A DNA stretch of 64,000 bases from Podospora pseudocomata (taxonomy: Eukaryota > Ascomycota > Sordariomycetes > Sordariales > Podosporaceae). Location of the stretch: positions 1,426,001-1,490,000 of the forward strand of contig NW_026946363.1 in assembly GCF_035222375.1 (NCBI RefSeq). Direction: 5' to 3'. The translations under genes were made by a program, and so were the position numbers. Of this stretch, positions 45,814 through 56,929 are shown in pieces. Numbering within the stretch: position 1 is the stretch's first letter; each line of letters begins with the position of its first letter. The notes beneath the pieces are model-generated. The model saw nothing but the letters and a program-made list of their open reading frames with translations. It was not told the DNA's origin and searched no databases.

Positions 45814-48800
45814 CTACTCCTTCTCATCCCTATATCTCCAGGGCTTTTGCCTCTTTCTCGACCCACGGACGCTGTCGTCGTCGTCATCATCGTCGTCCTC
45901 GTCCCCTTCGTTGTCGTCATCGTCGTATCTCCCCCCACCTCTCCCATTCACCACCGACTGGTCAGAGTGGGAGGAGGTAGAAGAGTCGATCGGTTGAAAG
46001 ATGCTCTGTCTATACAGCCCCGCACTATTTTTTCTGTTGGACTGAATATGTGACTCAAAATCGCGGTGGTGGTCACCGTCACCTGAGGGGCTCTGAGCCT
46101 CCTCCTCGAAGTCGGAGGCCTTGCGCTTCTTACCCGCCGCTGTGGTAGAGATGGAGTTCGAGAGCGTTGAGGGCCCGGGGCGAGAAAACCGGTTGCGGTA
46201 GGCGAGTGGGTGATCTTCGGAGTCGGTGCCATGCCTTCCGATGTTGTTGATGGATTTCTCGCTGCTGTTGCTAGGACTAGTAGTGCTGCTGCCGGGACTC
46301 GTCTTTCCAATCTTGCTGCTGCTGGTAGTCTTAGCGGTGCCAGGTCGATGCTTTGGTTTGCGCCCTGCGCCAGGTCGTGCGCCCCCTCTCTTAGAGATTT
46401 TCTTCACGGGTTCCTGACCAGGGCCGCTAATTGCGCCATTGGCGCCAAATGCCGTGCTGGCATATGGGTGTTTGGAGATGCGCCGTCGTGAAGGAGTTTC
46501 TTCTAGGGCCCCGCTCTCGCCTTGACTATCACTAATCTCGGTGGCGTTTTGGTATTCGCCGGTTTCCTCAGGCGGCTGTGCTTGTTTTTTCTTACGACCA
46601 GCACCAGGCCTTGCTCCGCCTCGTTTACCACGTTGCTTCTTGTTAGGGGTCTCCCCATAGTCCACGCCATCTTCATCATCTTGCCGGCGGCGTAACTCGT
46701 CAAAGAACAACTCATCGTCACTGCCTCGATAGTCCAAATGCCGGCTCGACTTGGATGTGGTTTTGCGGGGGGCAGCACGTTGAGCGCCTCCTTTGCGCTT
46801 CGGCGCGCCATTCCCGCTGCCCTTTTCCTTCCCACCGCTCTCTCGTGACTCTACGAGCTTCTTGGTCAAGTTAGGGAAGTTGTCACCGTAGTTAAAGAAT
46901 AACTCCTCCCCGGCCTTGATGTCACGAAGTGCCGAGAACTTGATGCGGAACTCATGGTTGACATACATAATTTTTGGGGTGATGTTGCAGGTGTCGTTGG
47001 CATGGTTGATGTACCGGCTGAGGTTCCCATAAATGGCCGCGTCCACCCATATGCCCTCCTGCTCAAGAAGCGTGAAAAGATATGAAATCTTGTTTTCCTC
47101 GTCAAACACGTCACCGCGGCGATTCTCGCGGCGAACGCCCTCGTCGTGGCTAATAAGTTCGCCAGTGTACTCAATGATAAACTCGTCCTGCGCTATATCC
47201 TCCGCAGCAAAGAGACCATATCCACAGCCCTCCAGCTGGGAGGAACCTATCACGACCGCCTTGGTGGCGCCGCGTTGCATGGGTACATTCTGACACCCCG
47301 TCGAATGAAGCTGTTCATCGTAGGCGTTCTCAGGATCAGCTCTCTCCTTCGCTCCACATCCCTTGCAAAGGACAGGGTCGCATTCCCGGTTGAGTTGAAC
47401 ACAGATACACGGCTTCCCTTCTTTCTGGCGTTGGATACATGTCTTGCCTAGCGAATGGCAGGCACACCCAGTAAACTTGAGGGCACATGTTTCTGCCGTA
47501 CATAAGCAGAATCGCTCGCAGAGGACGGGGTGTCTCCCCTTGGATGCACATTGGCAGCCGTTCGCAGCCGTACACGCACCCTCGTGATGGCAGGGCGTCC
47601 ATATTTCCCGTAGCGAATGCTCATGCGTGACAGTTGCATCTTCCCAACCACTCAATAGCTGCTTCTTTCTCCGATCATACCACGTAACTGGCTTGGGTCC
47701 CTTGACGGTCTCAAAAGCCTCGGGGACAGCAGGAAGTGCCAGGCTGAGCTCCCTGAATTTGCGATGTACATCCCAGCAGGGCCGGTTCAGCACAGCAGCA
47801 ACAAAACACTGCGGCATGAGGGACGAGCTGTAGCCCAGAGTCGCAAACACCTGCTCAAGGACCGTGACCTCGTTTCCAGACCATGGCTTTTCCACATAAC
47901 CTGGTTTCCCGGTATCGTGAGTGCGATAGCAGGAATTCCGGCAAGGTTGGGGATTTGATTTCAAGACAAGGCTTGATTGCTTGCTTGAGTGGTCTTGAAG
48001 TTGTGCCATCCACTTAGCCCGCAGAGCAGATGCAACACCGCCGATTTCATCGAGAGACAAGCACCGCTTCTGATTGTCTCCATCGATTTCACCGTGCTCA
48101 CAGTCATGACTGAAACAGATCAGACAGCCCAATGCCGAGTAACTCCCCAGAGATTCCACAACCTTTTGCGTCAGCTCTCTATTCTGATGCCTTTGGGCAC
48201 TCGGCGTATTCTTGGTCTTCCTGTTGTCCAAGATAGGCTCCACGGCCTTGTCTAGCTTCAAGACATCACTGAGGGTGATGGGTCTCTGGTTCTTGGGGTC
48301 ACCAAAGACTTTGTCAAAAGCTTCAGTGAAGAGCTTGGCTGCTCTAGAACCACGGGGTGACCCAGCACCTTCGTTGTATGTGTCAAGAAGATGGCTCCTC
48401 TGTTGCGGGGTGATGGCATCATCGCTCTCTGGCTGGCTTGCCATGTAGCGGATGAGAGTGGTTTTGGTGCAGCCGTCAATGGCTAGCCTCTCCAACCACG
48501 GCTCCAGGTAGGTTGATAAGATAGCTGCGTATTCATTCTGCGCTCTCTTGGCCAGCCTCTGTACCCGACCAAGGGCTTTGAAGCCAGACAACTTATCAAG
48601 AGTCTCCAGTTCATTGAGCCACTCGGCGTACCTCTTTTCCTCAGCCGAGTTCGGGTCAACATCACGAAGATGTGGCACAAAGTTTAGCATGGAATTTGGC
48701 GCAAGAATATTTTTGCGAATTTCAACATGATGAAACCTGTATCGTGGGACACTTTGCCTGTCTGAGGCGATGCACACAACAGGGAAATCGATATGTTTCC

Positions 48801-49640
48801 CGTGTGCTCTTATGGCTTTCCCTTGCTCGCCACTATGTTGCTTTTCGGGGGTTAGAGAGATGCTCGGCAAAAAGGGTTATCAGAACTAACCTTGAATTTG
48901 AGAGTCATAGTCTCTATTTCATTCCCAGCCGATTCATCATGGTCAACCGTGAGAGGTTTCATATCGGCGAACGCATCCACAGAGCTAATGTGTTGAGGCT
49001 TGGGCGCATTTCTCTCGTCTTCTTCAAGCAGAAAGTGAACGAGATGCGCATGATCCTCGCTGACCTCATTCACAAAGGACCTGAGGATGTCGGCAATGGA
49101 GTCTACTGTCCAATCGTCAACCTTTTGTGGCGTCATTGATTTTGGCGTCTCGTGGCCTCTGAACTCTGAGAGTTGGAGCGAAGTTTGCGACTGCGGGGTC
49201 GGGTGCTGGGCCGTATTTTTGAGAGTTGGCGACTGTGAATCCCGAATCTCGTCCCGTGTTGAAAATCTCATTATTGACTTTGATGGTGTTCCATCCAGCC
49301 CTGACTTGCTCTTAGCCACTGGTGGCCCATTGGGAGTCCGCCTTCTACTCGCAGGCACGGATGTGGCTGTAACATCAGATAAAGAGGAGGGACTAGGCCC
49401 TCTACTAGCTTTCACATGTTGCGGAGCCGAGTTCCGCGCATGGTGATGGGGCCGCTCAGACACATAGGGTTGTGAAGCTGGTTGTGATCGCAGCCGGTCG
49501 CCGTTGTGAGGATGGTTCAAGGTCGTTGTCCTGACACCAGTTTCGTCGGCTACACCATCGCCACCTTCACTCCCCCCATCTTCACTAGCTGAGGTCGAAT
49601 CCGCCGTCAAATCCACCACAATTCTCCCGGACGAGACCAT
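45814..49640 (-). CDS. set-7: EZH2-type histone H3 Lys27 methyltransferase (PRC2 catalytic subunit)
   Basis: CDS complement(join(45814..48840,48891..49640)), 1258 residues; a 50-bp intron with GTTAGT donor, CTAAC branch and AAAAG acceptor, in phase 0. The order of domains is that of EZH2/KMT6: an N-terminal regulatory half with LGCLICFSHDCEHG and a CWDVHRKF segment, a CXC cysteine cluster (about 665-750), then SET (about 775-905) with GYGLFA, YTGELIS, RYINHAND and FFNYGDNFPN. Unlike animal EZH2, about 350 residues follow SET. This tail is basic and disordered, has two GGARPGAGRK motifs (991-1000 and 1069-1078) and ends in an Asp-rich run plus RKRQKPWRYRDEKE. The start at 49640 (MVSSGRIVVDL) was chosen as the first ATG in frame; an upstream exon cannot be excluded. 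Confidence 0.95.
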
Positions 49641-51360
49641 CGCTCGTGTCCCGGCTGCTTCTCGCTTCCCTATAGTTGTACCATTCACAATGCCCCGTAA
49701 TCCCGCGTTGGGGATCTCTTGGTGTGACGATGCCGAGTTGTTGATGAGTTGCTGTTGCTCTCTTGGCGTAAAGGGAGGGCCCCCTCTGTTTGTCAGAGAA
49801 TGAAAGAATCACCTGCCGCTTTCACGAAATCAAAGAACCAAAGGGAAAACGTGCCAGTTAACGGAGACCCGGCCGAGATTCGAATCCACTGGGCGCTGTG
49901 ATGCCCACTAGATGCCGAGTTTATGATGAGATGGCCACACACATCTTCCATTCTTGAGAGAAGAGACGCGCAGCAGCGCTCCTGCTGAAAGACGCGATTT
50001 CTTGGCTACCTGAGGCAGGTGCACAGACCATACATGCCATTCTAGCGACCCACCAACCCTGGAACTCCCCTTAGACGAAGCAACCATGACCATTCATGGA
50101 TTCATCTACCAGTGAGCCTCACCACTTGCTTCCCTGAAGTTTATCAATACTCGCGGTGTTTGAAAACGATCTCACGGGACATTATTTAGTTTTCAAACTT
50201 ACCGGGGTATCTCAAGCTTCGGGTATCAAGCCCACAGCCGAGCAGGATAACCCCATCCACTGCCAACCTTCAGTTAAGGTGTAATATTGTCGAGAGCCTC
50301 TCGGTATTCTAAGATGTTTTAGATACATTATGTGCATGTTTGCTTGTTTTGCCATCGTTCAAATGAAGCTGAGTGTAAGGCTCTTCTAGTTCTGCTGTTC
50401 CATTCAAGGCCAGCAACTGAAAAGAAAATATATGACATCTATAGAAAGCGCCATCATAGGGCCTGGTATTGATTTTGTAACCCTGAGACTCTACTCTACC
50501 TTCAGCTACCGCAGCATCATATAAACTAGCTGGCAGTCAGCTTCAGAAACACCCATGAAAGCTCCTCCAAACATGACAATCCACATCGGGATTAGCGGCC
50601 GCCGCGCACCGATGTCAGGGGTCCGTCCCTGGGGATCCGGCAGTTTGGGCAACGAATTTATCAGAGTTACATACAAAAGGCCCACATGAATCGGTTCCGC
50701 AAGGTTCGAAAGCCATTTTGTAAACTTTCGATGAACTCCGACTCTAAATATCAAGTCGCAAAGTCAAGGTACCTACCCTACTCTATTCGTAGCGGCTTAA
50801 CAAATCACCCTCCAAGTTACCTATATTCTCCCAGTAAACCATCAGCAAACCCCGCTTCAAAGCCGAAGCTCTCAGGCTTGCCGTTTAGAAACAGCATTCA
50901 ACCCGATTGAAACCTCCAATTGGACCGCTCTCTCACCCCGCATCCATATCTTCCGATGCGTCCTTGTGCTGTGTCCCGCAAAGCACATGCTTCACGACAA
51001 ATCAGACTTCCATATAAACGAGTGTGGACTGTGCTGGTGGAGAACATATTGATCCGGACCTTGTTACTCAACAGGTACAGGTAGCATTTCAACAGACCAG
51101 ATCGGATTGGATGATTAATCCCACCATAATATGGGGTGAGAGGAGGGGCCGCGCTAAATAGCACGACATTCCCCATCATGACATCCTGAACTTTCCGATG
51201 TACCTTTGCCTCTGTGACATAACATACCTATATACTGCTGATAGTCTCTCATCATCTCTCTACCTCATCTTACAGCTGTGTTTCTAACTACTCCCAAATT
51301 CCCTCAAGGCACCCTTCAAGGCTCTATCATTACAATAGCTACCCCTCCCTTACCGACGTC
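49641..51360. other. Intergenic, 1.7 kb
   Basis: Upstream of both the methyltransferase and the DUF3237 gene. No credible gene. A GATTCGAATC word near 49880 resembles part of a tRNA T-arm, but the rest of a tRNA is absent. Confidence 0.45.
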
Positions 51361-51981
51361 ATGTCTGGCTTCCCCAAACTCATCCCCGCCTTCACGGCCA
51401 GAGTAAGCCCCCCTCATCCCTCGCCAGCAATAAAACACCCCCCCTTACGCCGTATCAACATTCCCTCTAACACCACATATACACCACCACCCCTTCCCTC
51501 TCAAACCTCAACTAACCCTCTCCAGATCGCCATAGAACCCCCCACCGCCATCTCCCCCCATCTCCTCCACGTCCCCTTCGTTCCCTCCCTCGGCTCCCTA
51601 ATCTCCGAACCCTCCTACCCCCTCAAGCTCAACGCCCCCATCCTCCACGGCGCAGACTATATCACCACCCAACCCGACGGCAAGACCGTCAAGCTCGAGG
51701 TCCAGTCCGTAGCCAAGGACGCCTCCACCGGCGCCACCATCCGCTTCAACTACACCGGCACCGTCTCCCTCCTCGGCGCCGCCGGCAAGGTCCTCAAGGG
51801 CGACCCCTCCGCCGCAACCACCGACTTTGGCGAGGCCTTCATCCACCCCGTCTTCCAAACCGGTGGTGTCCCCGAGTTGGCCGAGCTGGCGAACAAGGTA
51901 TATGTTGGGTCTGGGAGGTTCATCTTGGAAGAGGGCAAGCCCGTTATTGTCGAGTACAAGATTAGTGAGGTTGTTGCCTAG
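51361..51981 (+). CDS. DUF3237-family protein
   Basis: CDS join(51361..51402,51526..51981), 165 residues. The first exon is 42 bases (MSGFPKLIPAFTAR). The 123-bp intron has a GTAAGC donor, CAACTAAC branch and TCTCCAG acceptor, but is also stop-free and a multiple of three, so an unspliced reading would stay open. The protein matches the small DUF3237 beta-barrel type (GADYITTQPDG, IRFNYTG, VPELAELANKVYVGSGRF). These are cytosolic proteins without an assigned reaction. Confidence 0.85.
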   Translation: MSGFPKLIPAFTARVSPPHPSPAIKHPPLRRINIPSNTTYTPPPLPSQTSTNPLQIAIEPPTAISPHLLHVPFVPSLGSLISEPSYPLKLNAPILHGADYITTQPDGKTVKLEVQSVAKDASTGATIRFNYTGTVSLLGAAGKVLKGDPSAATTDFGEAFIHPVFQTGGVPELAELANKVYVGSGRFILEEGKPVIVEYKISEVVA

Positions 51982-52368
51982 GTGCTGGTTGGATAGTATA
52001 GTGGATGATTTGAGTGCGTGTCAAAGGAATGATACAAAATAGTTACACAAAACAGATACATGTCAAAGCAAGCCAAAGTAAAAAGGTCTTAATTGTGCAG
52101 TCTCGCTATAATCCCCCGAAATCCCAGATAACAAAAGCAAATGAACCGCTATCCCTCTCCACAATCCCTCCACCGCCTTCTCATAAGTATTCCCAGACCT
52201 CTTGATGCGATATCTCCCAACGCCTTGGTATGCCAATCGTAAGATGAGATGGAAAAAAAGTCAAATGCCGTAAGAGCCGAGAACTCCAATGAAAAAGGCA
52301 GAAAGAAAAGGAAAGAAAAGCCAGTCCAGATGTCATTTGTGAAGCGCTCCAGAGGTATCAATGCTGTA
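51982..52368. other. 3' flanks between DUF3237 gene and the CstF-64 locus
   Basis: 387 bp with no gene supported. Confidence 0.45.
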
Positions 52369-52968
52369 TCAGTGAAAAGACCTAAGTGTCCTTTGAAAGT
52401 CACCGTCAACTCCAGGCTCAGAGTCGCCATAAACTTCAGCGTCGAAGCTGTCTTCGTCTTGATAGTCAGAAGGCTTCTCATTGATACTGGGAGACTTTGA
52501 GTTGTTCGGTGTCGAACGCAGCAAGTTGTGTCCGGGGATAAAGGTGTTCAAAGCCACGGGGGCAGCAAGTGGCGTAATTTCAAGAACGAGATCGTCCACG
52601 TCCTCCTCCGAAATAACACTACCCCCAGTGGGGGAGTAAAAGTCGTGAGAGCCCAAGTCGCTACCGTTGTCCACAGTCGTTGATTTGCGGATATTCGCGG
52701 TGCCAAAATCGTGGTCATTGTTTTTAAACTTGCGGTTGATACCGCCCTTCAGCTTGCCATAAATGTCAAAACACGGAAGCTTAGAGTTATCAAAACCACC
52801 CGCAGGCTGAGACTCACCAACTTTACCGATATTTAGGATTAGCTCGGCTGTAAGTTTGGTGACTTGATCCCTCCCGGTATAGTTGTCGTCATTACCCGCC
52901 GTAACTGCCTCCTCGCAACTGCCAATTGGTGTACAATCATCCCCGGGCTTGTTGTCGTACCTCTGCTT
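52369..52968 (-). other. 199-codon open frame without ATG, continuing in frame after the CstF-64 stop
   Basis: After the TAG at 52971-52969 the same minus-strand frame stays open for 199 codons until a TGA at 52371-52369. It has no in-frame ATG at all. Its codons look like real coding sequence: purine-first, pyrimidine-third triplets such as GAC, AAC, GGT and GTT are frequent. The product is acidic and hydrophilic, with VISEEDVDDLVLEITP and a C-terminal half rich in Asp, Ser and Pro. Possible explanations are stop readthrough, an alternative terminal exon of CstF-64, or exon(s) of another gene whose start lies in a different frame. GGTGAGT at about 52812-52818 (minus strand) and TTACAG at about 52847-52852 are possible splice signals inside it. 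Confidence 0.5.
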
Positions 52969-54116
52969 CTAGCGGTGACCTTGCAGGGAGAATTGAGCTC
53001 TCAAGGCCAAAATCTGCTGCTTCTCGGCTTCGGGAAGCATGTCAATTGTCTCTTGAGGTAGCTCCATGACAGCACGCATCAGGGCCTCAGGGTCCTGAGC
53101 AGGAGGCGGGGCAGTGACAGGAGGAGGCGCGGCACCAGGGACCGGAACAACCGGGGCAGCGACGGGAGGGGCGGCATAACCACCGACTGGAGTGCCGGTC
53201 GCCGCAGGGACAGGGTAGCCGCCATAGTTGGCGGGGACAGCCGCAGGAGGCGGGGCAACGCTCACACCAGTGTCGAGGACGGAGTTGATGGCGTCCGGTG
53301 ACACCAAGCCCATGATCAACAGGGCCTGGAAAACAGCATAACCAAGCTGGGGAGCTTGGTTCAACAGCTCGGCGCAGCGCGCAGGGTCGTTGGTCGCCAG
53401 CGTCTTCATCTGCTGGATGATATCCAGCAGCTGCGCCGGGGGCAGGGTGCGAAGCGTTTGCGATATGGCATCGGTGCAGCTCACACCAGGAGGGAGATCT
53501 TTGCCCTGGGGCAAAGGAGGGAGCGACGAACCGCCCGCGGGGACGACCGGCGCGGCAACGTTGTTACCGTTCGACGGCGCCGAGTAACCGGCAGCAGAAG
53601 GGCCCTGGAGAGTATTAGTTTGGATGAATCTCGGATAAAGAAATATCGAGACTTACAGCAGCGTCACGGTCACGACCATCTTCGTCGCTGACCGTTTCAT
53701 TGCTAAAGTCGACACGCAACTTCCGTCCCATAATCTCATAATCATTCAAGTTTCGGACGGCTGAAGAAGCAGAGTCTAAAGGAATAAAAAGTCAGCAAAA
53801 GTAACTTTGAGTATGCGGCTCTGCGATTTCCACGCCACAGGCCGGTGTCATGTCAGCATTGAAGAGACTACTTACCGTGGTCAGGGAACTCAGCGAAACC
53901 AAAGCCCTTGGGGCGACCAGTCTCTCGATCATAGACAAGACGAAAGTTCAGGACGCGACCAGCACCACTGAAGATTTCAGTGATTTGCTCCTCGGTGAGT
54001 CCTGCAGATAACGGTTTGTTAGCAATCGACTTCGAAAAGACGTAATATAATCTCGACGACTTGCCATATGGGATGTTGCCCACGAAGACGACACGAGAGG
54101 GCTGTCTGTTTGACAT
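52969..54116 (-). CDS. Cleavage stimulation factor 64-kDa-type subunit (CstF-64/Rna15)
   Basis: Binds the GU/U-rich element in nuclear mRNA 3'-end formation. CDS complement(join(52969..53604,53657..53775,53876..54001,54065..54116)), 310 residues; introns of 52, 100 and 63 bp. The RRM (about residues 9-86) has RNP2 VVFVGNIPYG and RNP1 RPKGFGFAEF. A hinge-like segment (about 128-200, AISQTLRTLPPAQLLDIIQQMK) and the C-terminal three-helix domain (about 272-306, ALMRAVMELPQETIDMLPEAEKQQILALRAQF) are both present, separated by a Pro/Ala/Gly linker. The first intron (54064-54002) uses a GC donor (GGCAAGT) with GCTAAC branch and CTGCAG acceptor. It is stop-free and divisible by three. Confidence 0.95.
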
Positions 54117-54865
54117 CTTTGCGATCAGAGGATGCGCAAAGCCTGGAGTGAAAAGAGTCGCTTTGAAAATTCGGTGGAAATAAGTAATTGACTGGCAGAG
54201 AGTCGACGACTAATTGAAATGGAAGTCTCGGCGTCAATGTTGTCTCGGCGAAGGAAGGGGGAAAAAGGCTGGTTGCGATGATGCGATGCGCTTCGATGCG
54301 ATGCGAAGCAGTAGTTGACAAAGTCACCCTGGTCTTGAGAGGCGCGAAGGGCAAAATCCGTGGAAGGAACAATCAAATTCACCACAATAGGTGTGAACTA
54401 CCGATAGCAATTGGGACTTGAATTGCTCCTTCTTATCCAATATCACACTGGCCGCTAATTTTTTACAAAGACTGTGCAAGACCGTCTGAACTTGCTCACT
54501 TTGGCGACAACTGGGCGATGGTGGTGGGGGACAATTGACTGGATGTTGATGGAGCAATTGGAAGGTGAGGTTCAATTCTTGGGCTAAAAATGCATGGAGC
54601 AAGTACCCCAGTACCGTGAACCAGCCTGGATCTGGCCAAGCTTTGAGGCGCGAAGAGCAAGGATGTGAAAGGTCGCGAGAGCACGTGATATGGGTTTGGA
54701 GAGAGGTGGCCCATGCGTGCTGGGAACCCTGCTTCCTGCAAGTGGTGTTCGTCAGCGATGAAGAGAAGCAACTGGTTCCACACCTCGTGAAGCTGCAAGC
54801 TCTTTCTCCACAGTGCAAACCAGCTGCCATTCAGCATCAGCCACTATACCTAGACAACAGACAAG
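54117..54865. promoter_or_regulatory. Divergent promoter of CstF-64 and prohibitin-2 genes
   Basis: 749 bp between divergent start codons. Short repeats of GATGCGATGCG occur at about 54280-54307. No factor site can be assigned with confidence. Confidence 0.5.
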
Positions 54866-55905
54866 ATGGCGAACCGCAATCCCTTCCAGGATTACATGAA
54901 CAAGCTGCAGTATGCGGCCCAACAAACTCGCTCCGGAGGCAGAATGCCCGGCGGAGGTGGTGGCATCGCAGGAGGGGTTGCTGCTCTCGCTGTCCTTGGT
55001 GGTGGCGCCTTGCTGTTTCAGAGTGCGCTGTTCAACGTCGATGGTGGTCACAGAGCGATTAAGTACCGGAGAATAAGTGGTGTCAGCAAGGATATTTATA
55101 CCGAAGGTATGTTGGGTTTAGACATTACACTCTTGCTGGAGAGACAGACTAACTGACTTACAAATATTCACACAGGAACTCACTTTGTCGTCCCATGGTT
55201 CGAGACTCCTATTGTCTACGATGTTCGTGCTAAGCCGAGAAACGTTTCTTCCCTCACCGGTACCAAGGATCTTCAAATGGTCAACATCACCTGCCGTGTC
55301 CTCTCGAGACCCGAAATCACCGCCCTTCCTCAGATCTACCGCACTCTCGGCACCGACTATGACGAGCGTGTCCTCCCTTCGATTGTCAACGAAGTGCTGA
55401 AGAGCGTTGTTGCCCAGTTCAATGCCAGTCAGCTGATCACACAAAGAGAAATGGTTGCCAAGCTGGTTCGTGAGAACCTCTCCAGGAGAGCTGCGCGCTT
55501 TAACATTCTTCTGGACGACGTGTCCTTGACGGTGGGTTCCTCTTTGTGGAAATCACATCGCTTAACAAACCGCTAACAATTTATTAGCATCTTGCCTTCT
55601 CTCCTGAGTTCACAGCTGCCGTTGAAGCCAAGCAGGTTGCCCAACAAGAGGCTCAACGTGCCGCATTCATCGTCGACAAAGCTCGCCAGGAGAAGCAGGC
55701 CATGGTTGTCAAGGCTCAGGGTGAGGCTCGCTCTGCTGAGCTCATTGGTGAGGCTATCAAGAAGAACAAGTCATATCTGGAGTTGAAGAAGCTGGAGAAC
55801 GCTCGTTCCATTGCCCAGATCATCCAGGAGGCTGGTGGCAAGAACAGACTGCTCCTTGACTCTGAGGGTCTTGGGTTGAACGTCTTTGATGAGGAGAACA
55901 AATAA
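54866..55905 (+). CDS. PHB2: Prohibitin-2
   Basis: Forms ring complexes with prohibitin-1 in the mitochondrial inner membrane and stabilises newly made membrane proteins. CDS join(54866..55106,55176..55531,55588..55905), 304 residues; introns of 69 and 56 bp. The Gly-rich N-terminus leads into one membrane anchor (about residues 34-56). The SPFH/PHB core follows, with [34 protein letters not shown] and [28 protein letters not shown] long coiled coil (about 200-265) precedes the C-terminal [17 protein letters not shown]. All features match PHB2. Confidence 0.97.
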
Positions 55906-56548
55906 GGAAGCTGTGTTTTGAAAGAGGTGGGAATGGAGGTATTGAATCAATCTCCACTGTCTGTATGTATAGGCTGAACATTTTACAAAGCCCCTGTGTA
56001 TGAGTACGTTGGTGAAAAGATGCATTGAAGAAGTCATGAATTGTCTGGAGTTGGCGGTCAGAATCACACATTTTGAGATACGTTTTTGTTCATCCCGTTT
56101 ATTTTTGAGTACATTGTCAGCATAAACGGTCTTTAATGCCCCTCAAGTAACAGTTCCAGCAGCTCAATAAGGCTGAACATTTAATGGGCCTCATCCATTA
56201 CCAAGCAGCCCCCAGCGAGCCAAGCCTGAGGCTCACCCACCAACCCCACACAAACCGACCGACCCGCGGACCCACAATCAACCTACCTGCCCCACTAACC
56301 CCTCCTTGCGGCCGCCTGCTGGGACAGCAGCTGCCATCGATGGTGGGTGGCTCACTTGGCGACTGCTGCCTCTCGAGCTTGCCAGCATTGCTGACCGGTG
56401 TAGTATTCTTCCTCTTTCTGCCAGCAACAACATTCACCACCATCCCACGAGTGCTTGATCTTGAAGAACAACAACCAACAGATAAACAACTATCCCTTAT
56501 TTCACCAAAGAATCTCTTAGTGGAAAGACACAAAAGCCAAACGCCAAG
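55906..56548. other. Intergenic between PHB2 and NEDD8 genes
   Basis: 643 bp holding the PHB2 3' flank and NEDD8 promoter; no gene on either strand. Confidence 0.5.
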
Positions 56549-56929
56549 ATGCTCGTAAAGTCCGTTCAGCCCCGCCATACCGTGCTTGTGCGATGAACTG
56601 ACTGACGGGTGGGATAGAGTACGCACCCTCACCGGAAAGGAAATCGAGCTCAACGTCGAGGGCTCCGACAAGGTCTCCAAGATCAAGGAGCTGGTGGAGG
56701 AGAAGGAGGGGATCCCGCCCGTGCAGCAGAGGTTGATCTTTGGGGGGAAACAAATGTACCCTCCCCCACACCACCACTACCACCACCACCGCCACTTATT
56801 TTGAGTGTGTTAATAGTTGCTAATGATGGTAAAAAAACCAATAGGGTCGACGACAAAACCGCTGATGACTATGGGCTTGAGGGTGGCGCGACGTTACATT
56901 TGGTTTTGGCGTTGAGGGGTGGGCTTTGA
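56549..56929 (+). CDS. NEDD8/Rub1 ubiquitin-like modifier
   Basis: Conjugated to cullins to activate cullin-RING ligases. CDS join(56549..56559,56618..56755,56845..56929), 77 residues. The first coding exon is only 11 bases (ATG CTC GTA AA), chosen because it restores the family start [15 protein letters not shown]; its donor GTCCGT is weak. The second intron (89 bp) uses GTACCC and splits the methionine in [16 protein letters not shown]. The protein ends ALRGGL, so one leucine must be cleaved to expose the Gly-Gly terminus. The Ala before RGG is the residue that separates NEDD8 from ubiquitin. Confidence 0.93.

Noticed and set aside
49861-49930. Possible tRNA around GATTCGAATC upstream of the methyltransferase gene
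   Set aside because: Only a B-box-like word and a GGGC/GCCC stem are present; D-arm, T-stem and acceptor pairing fail on both strands.
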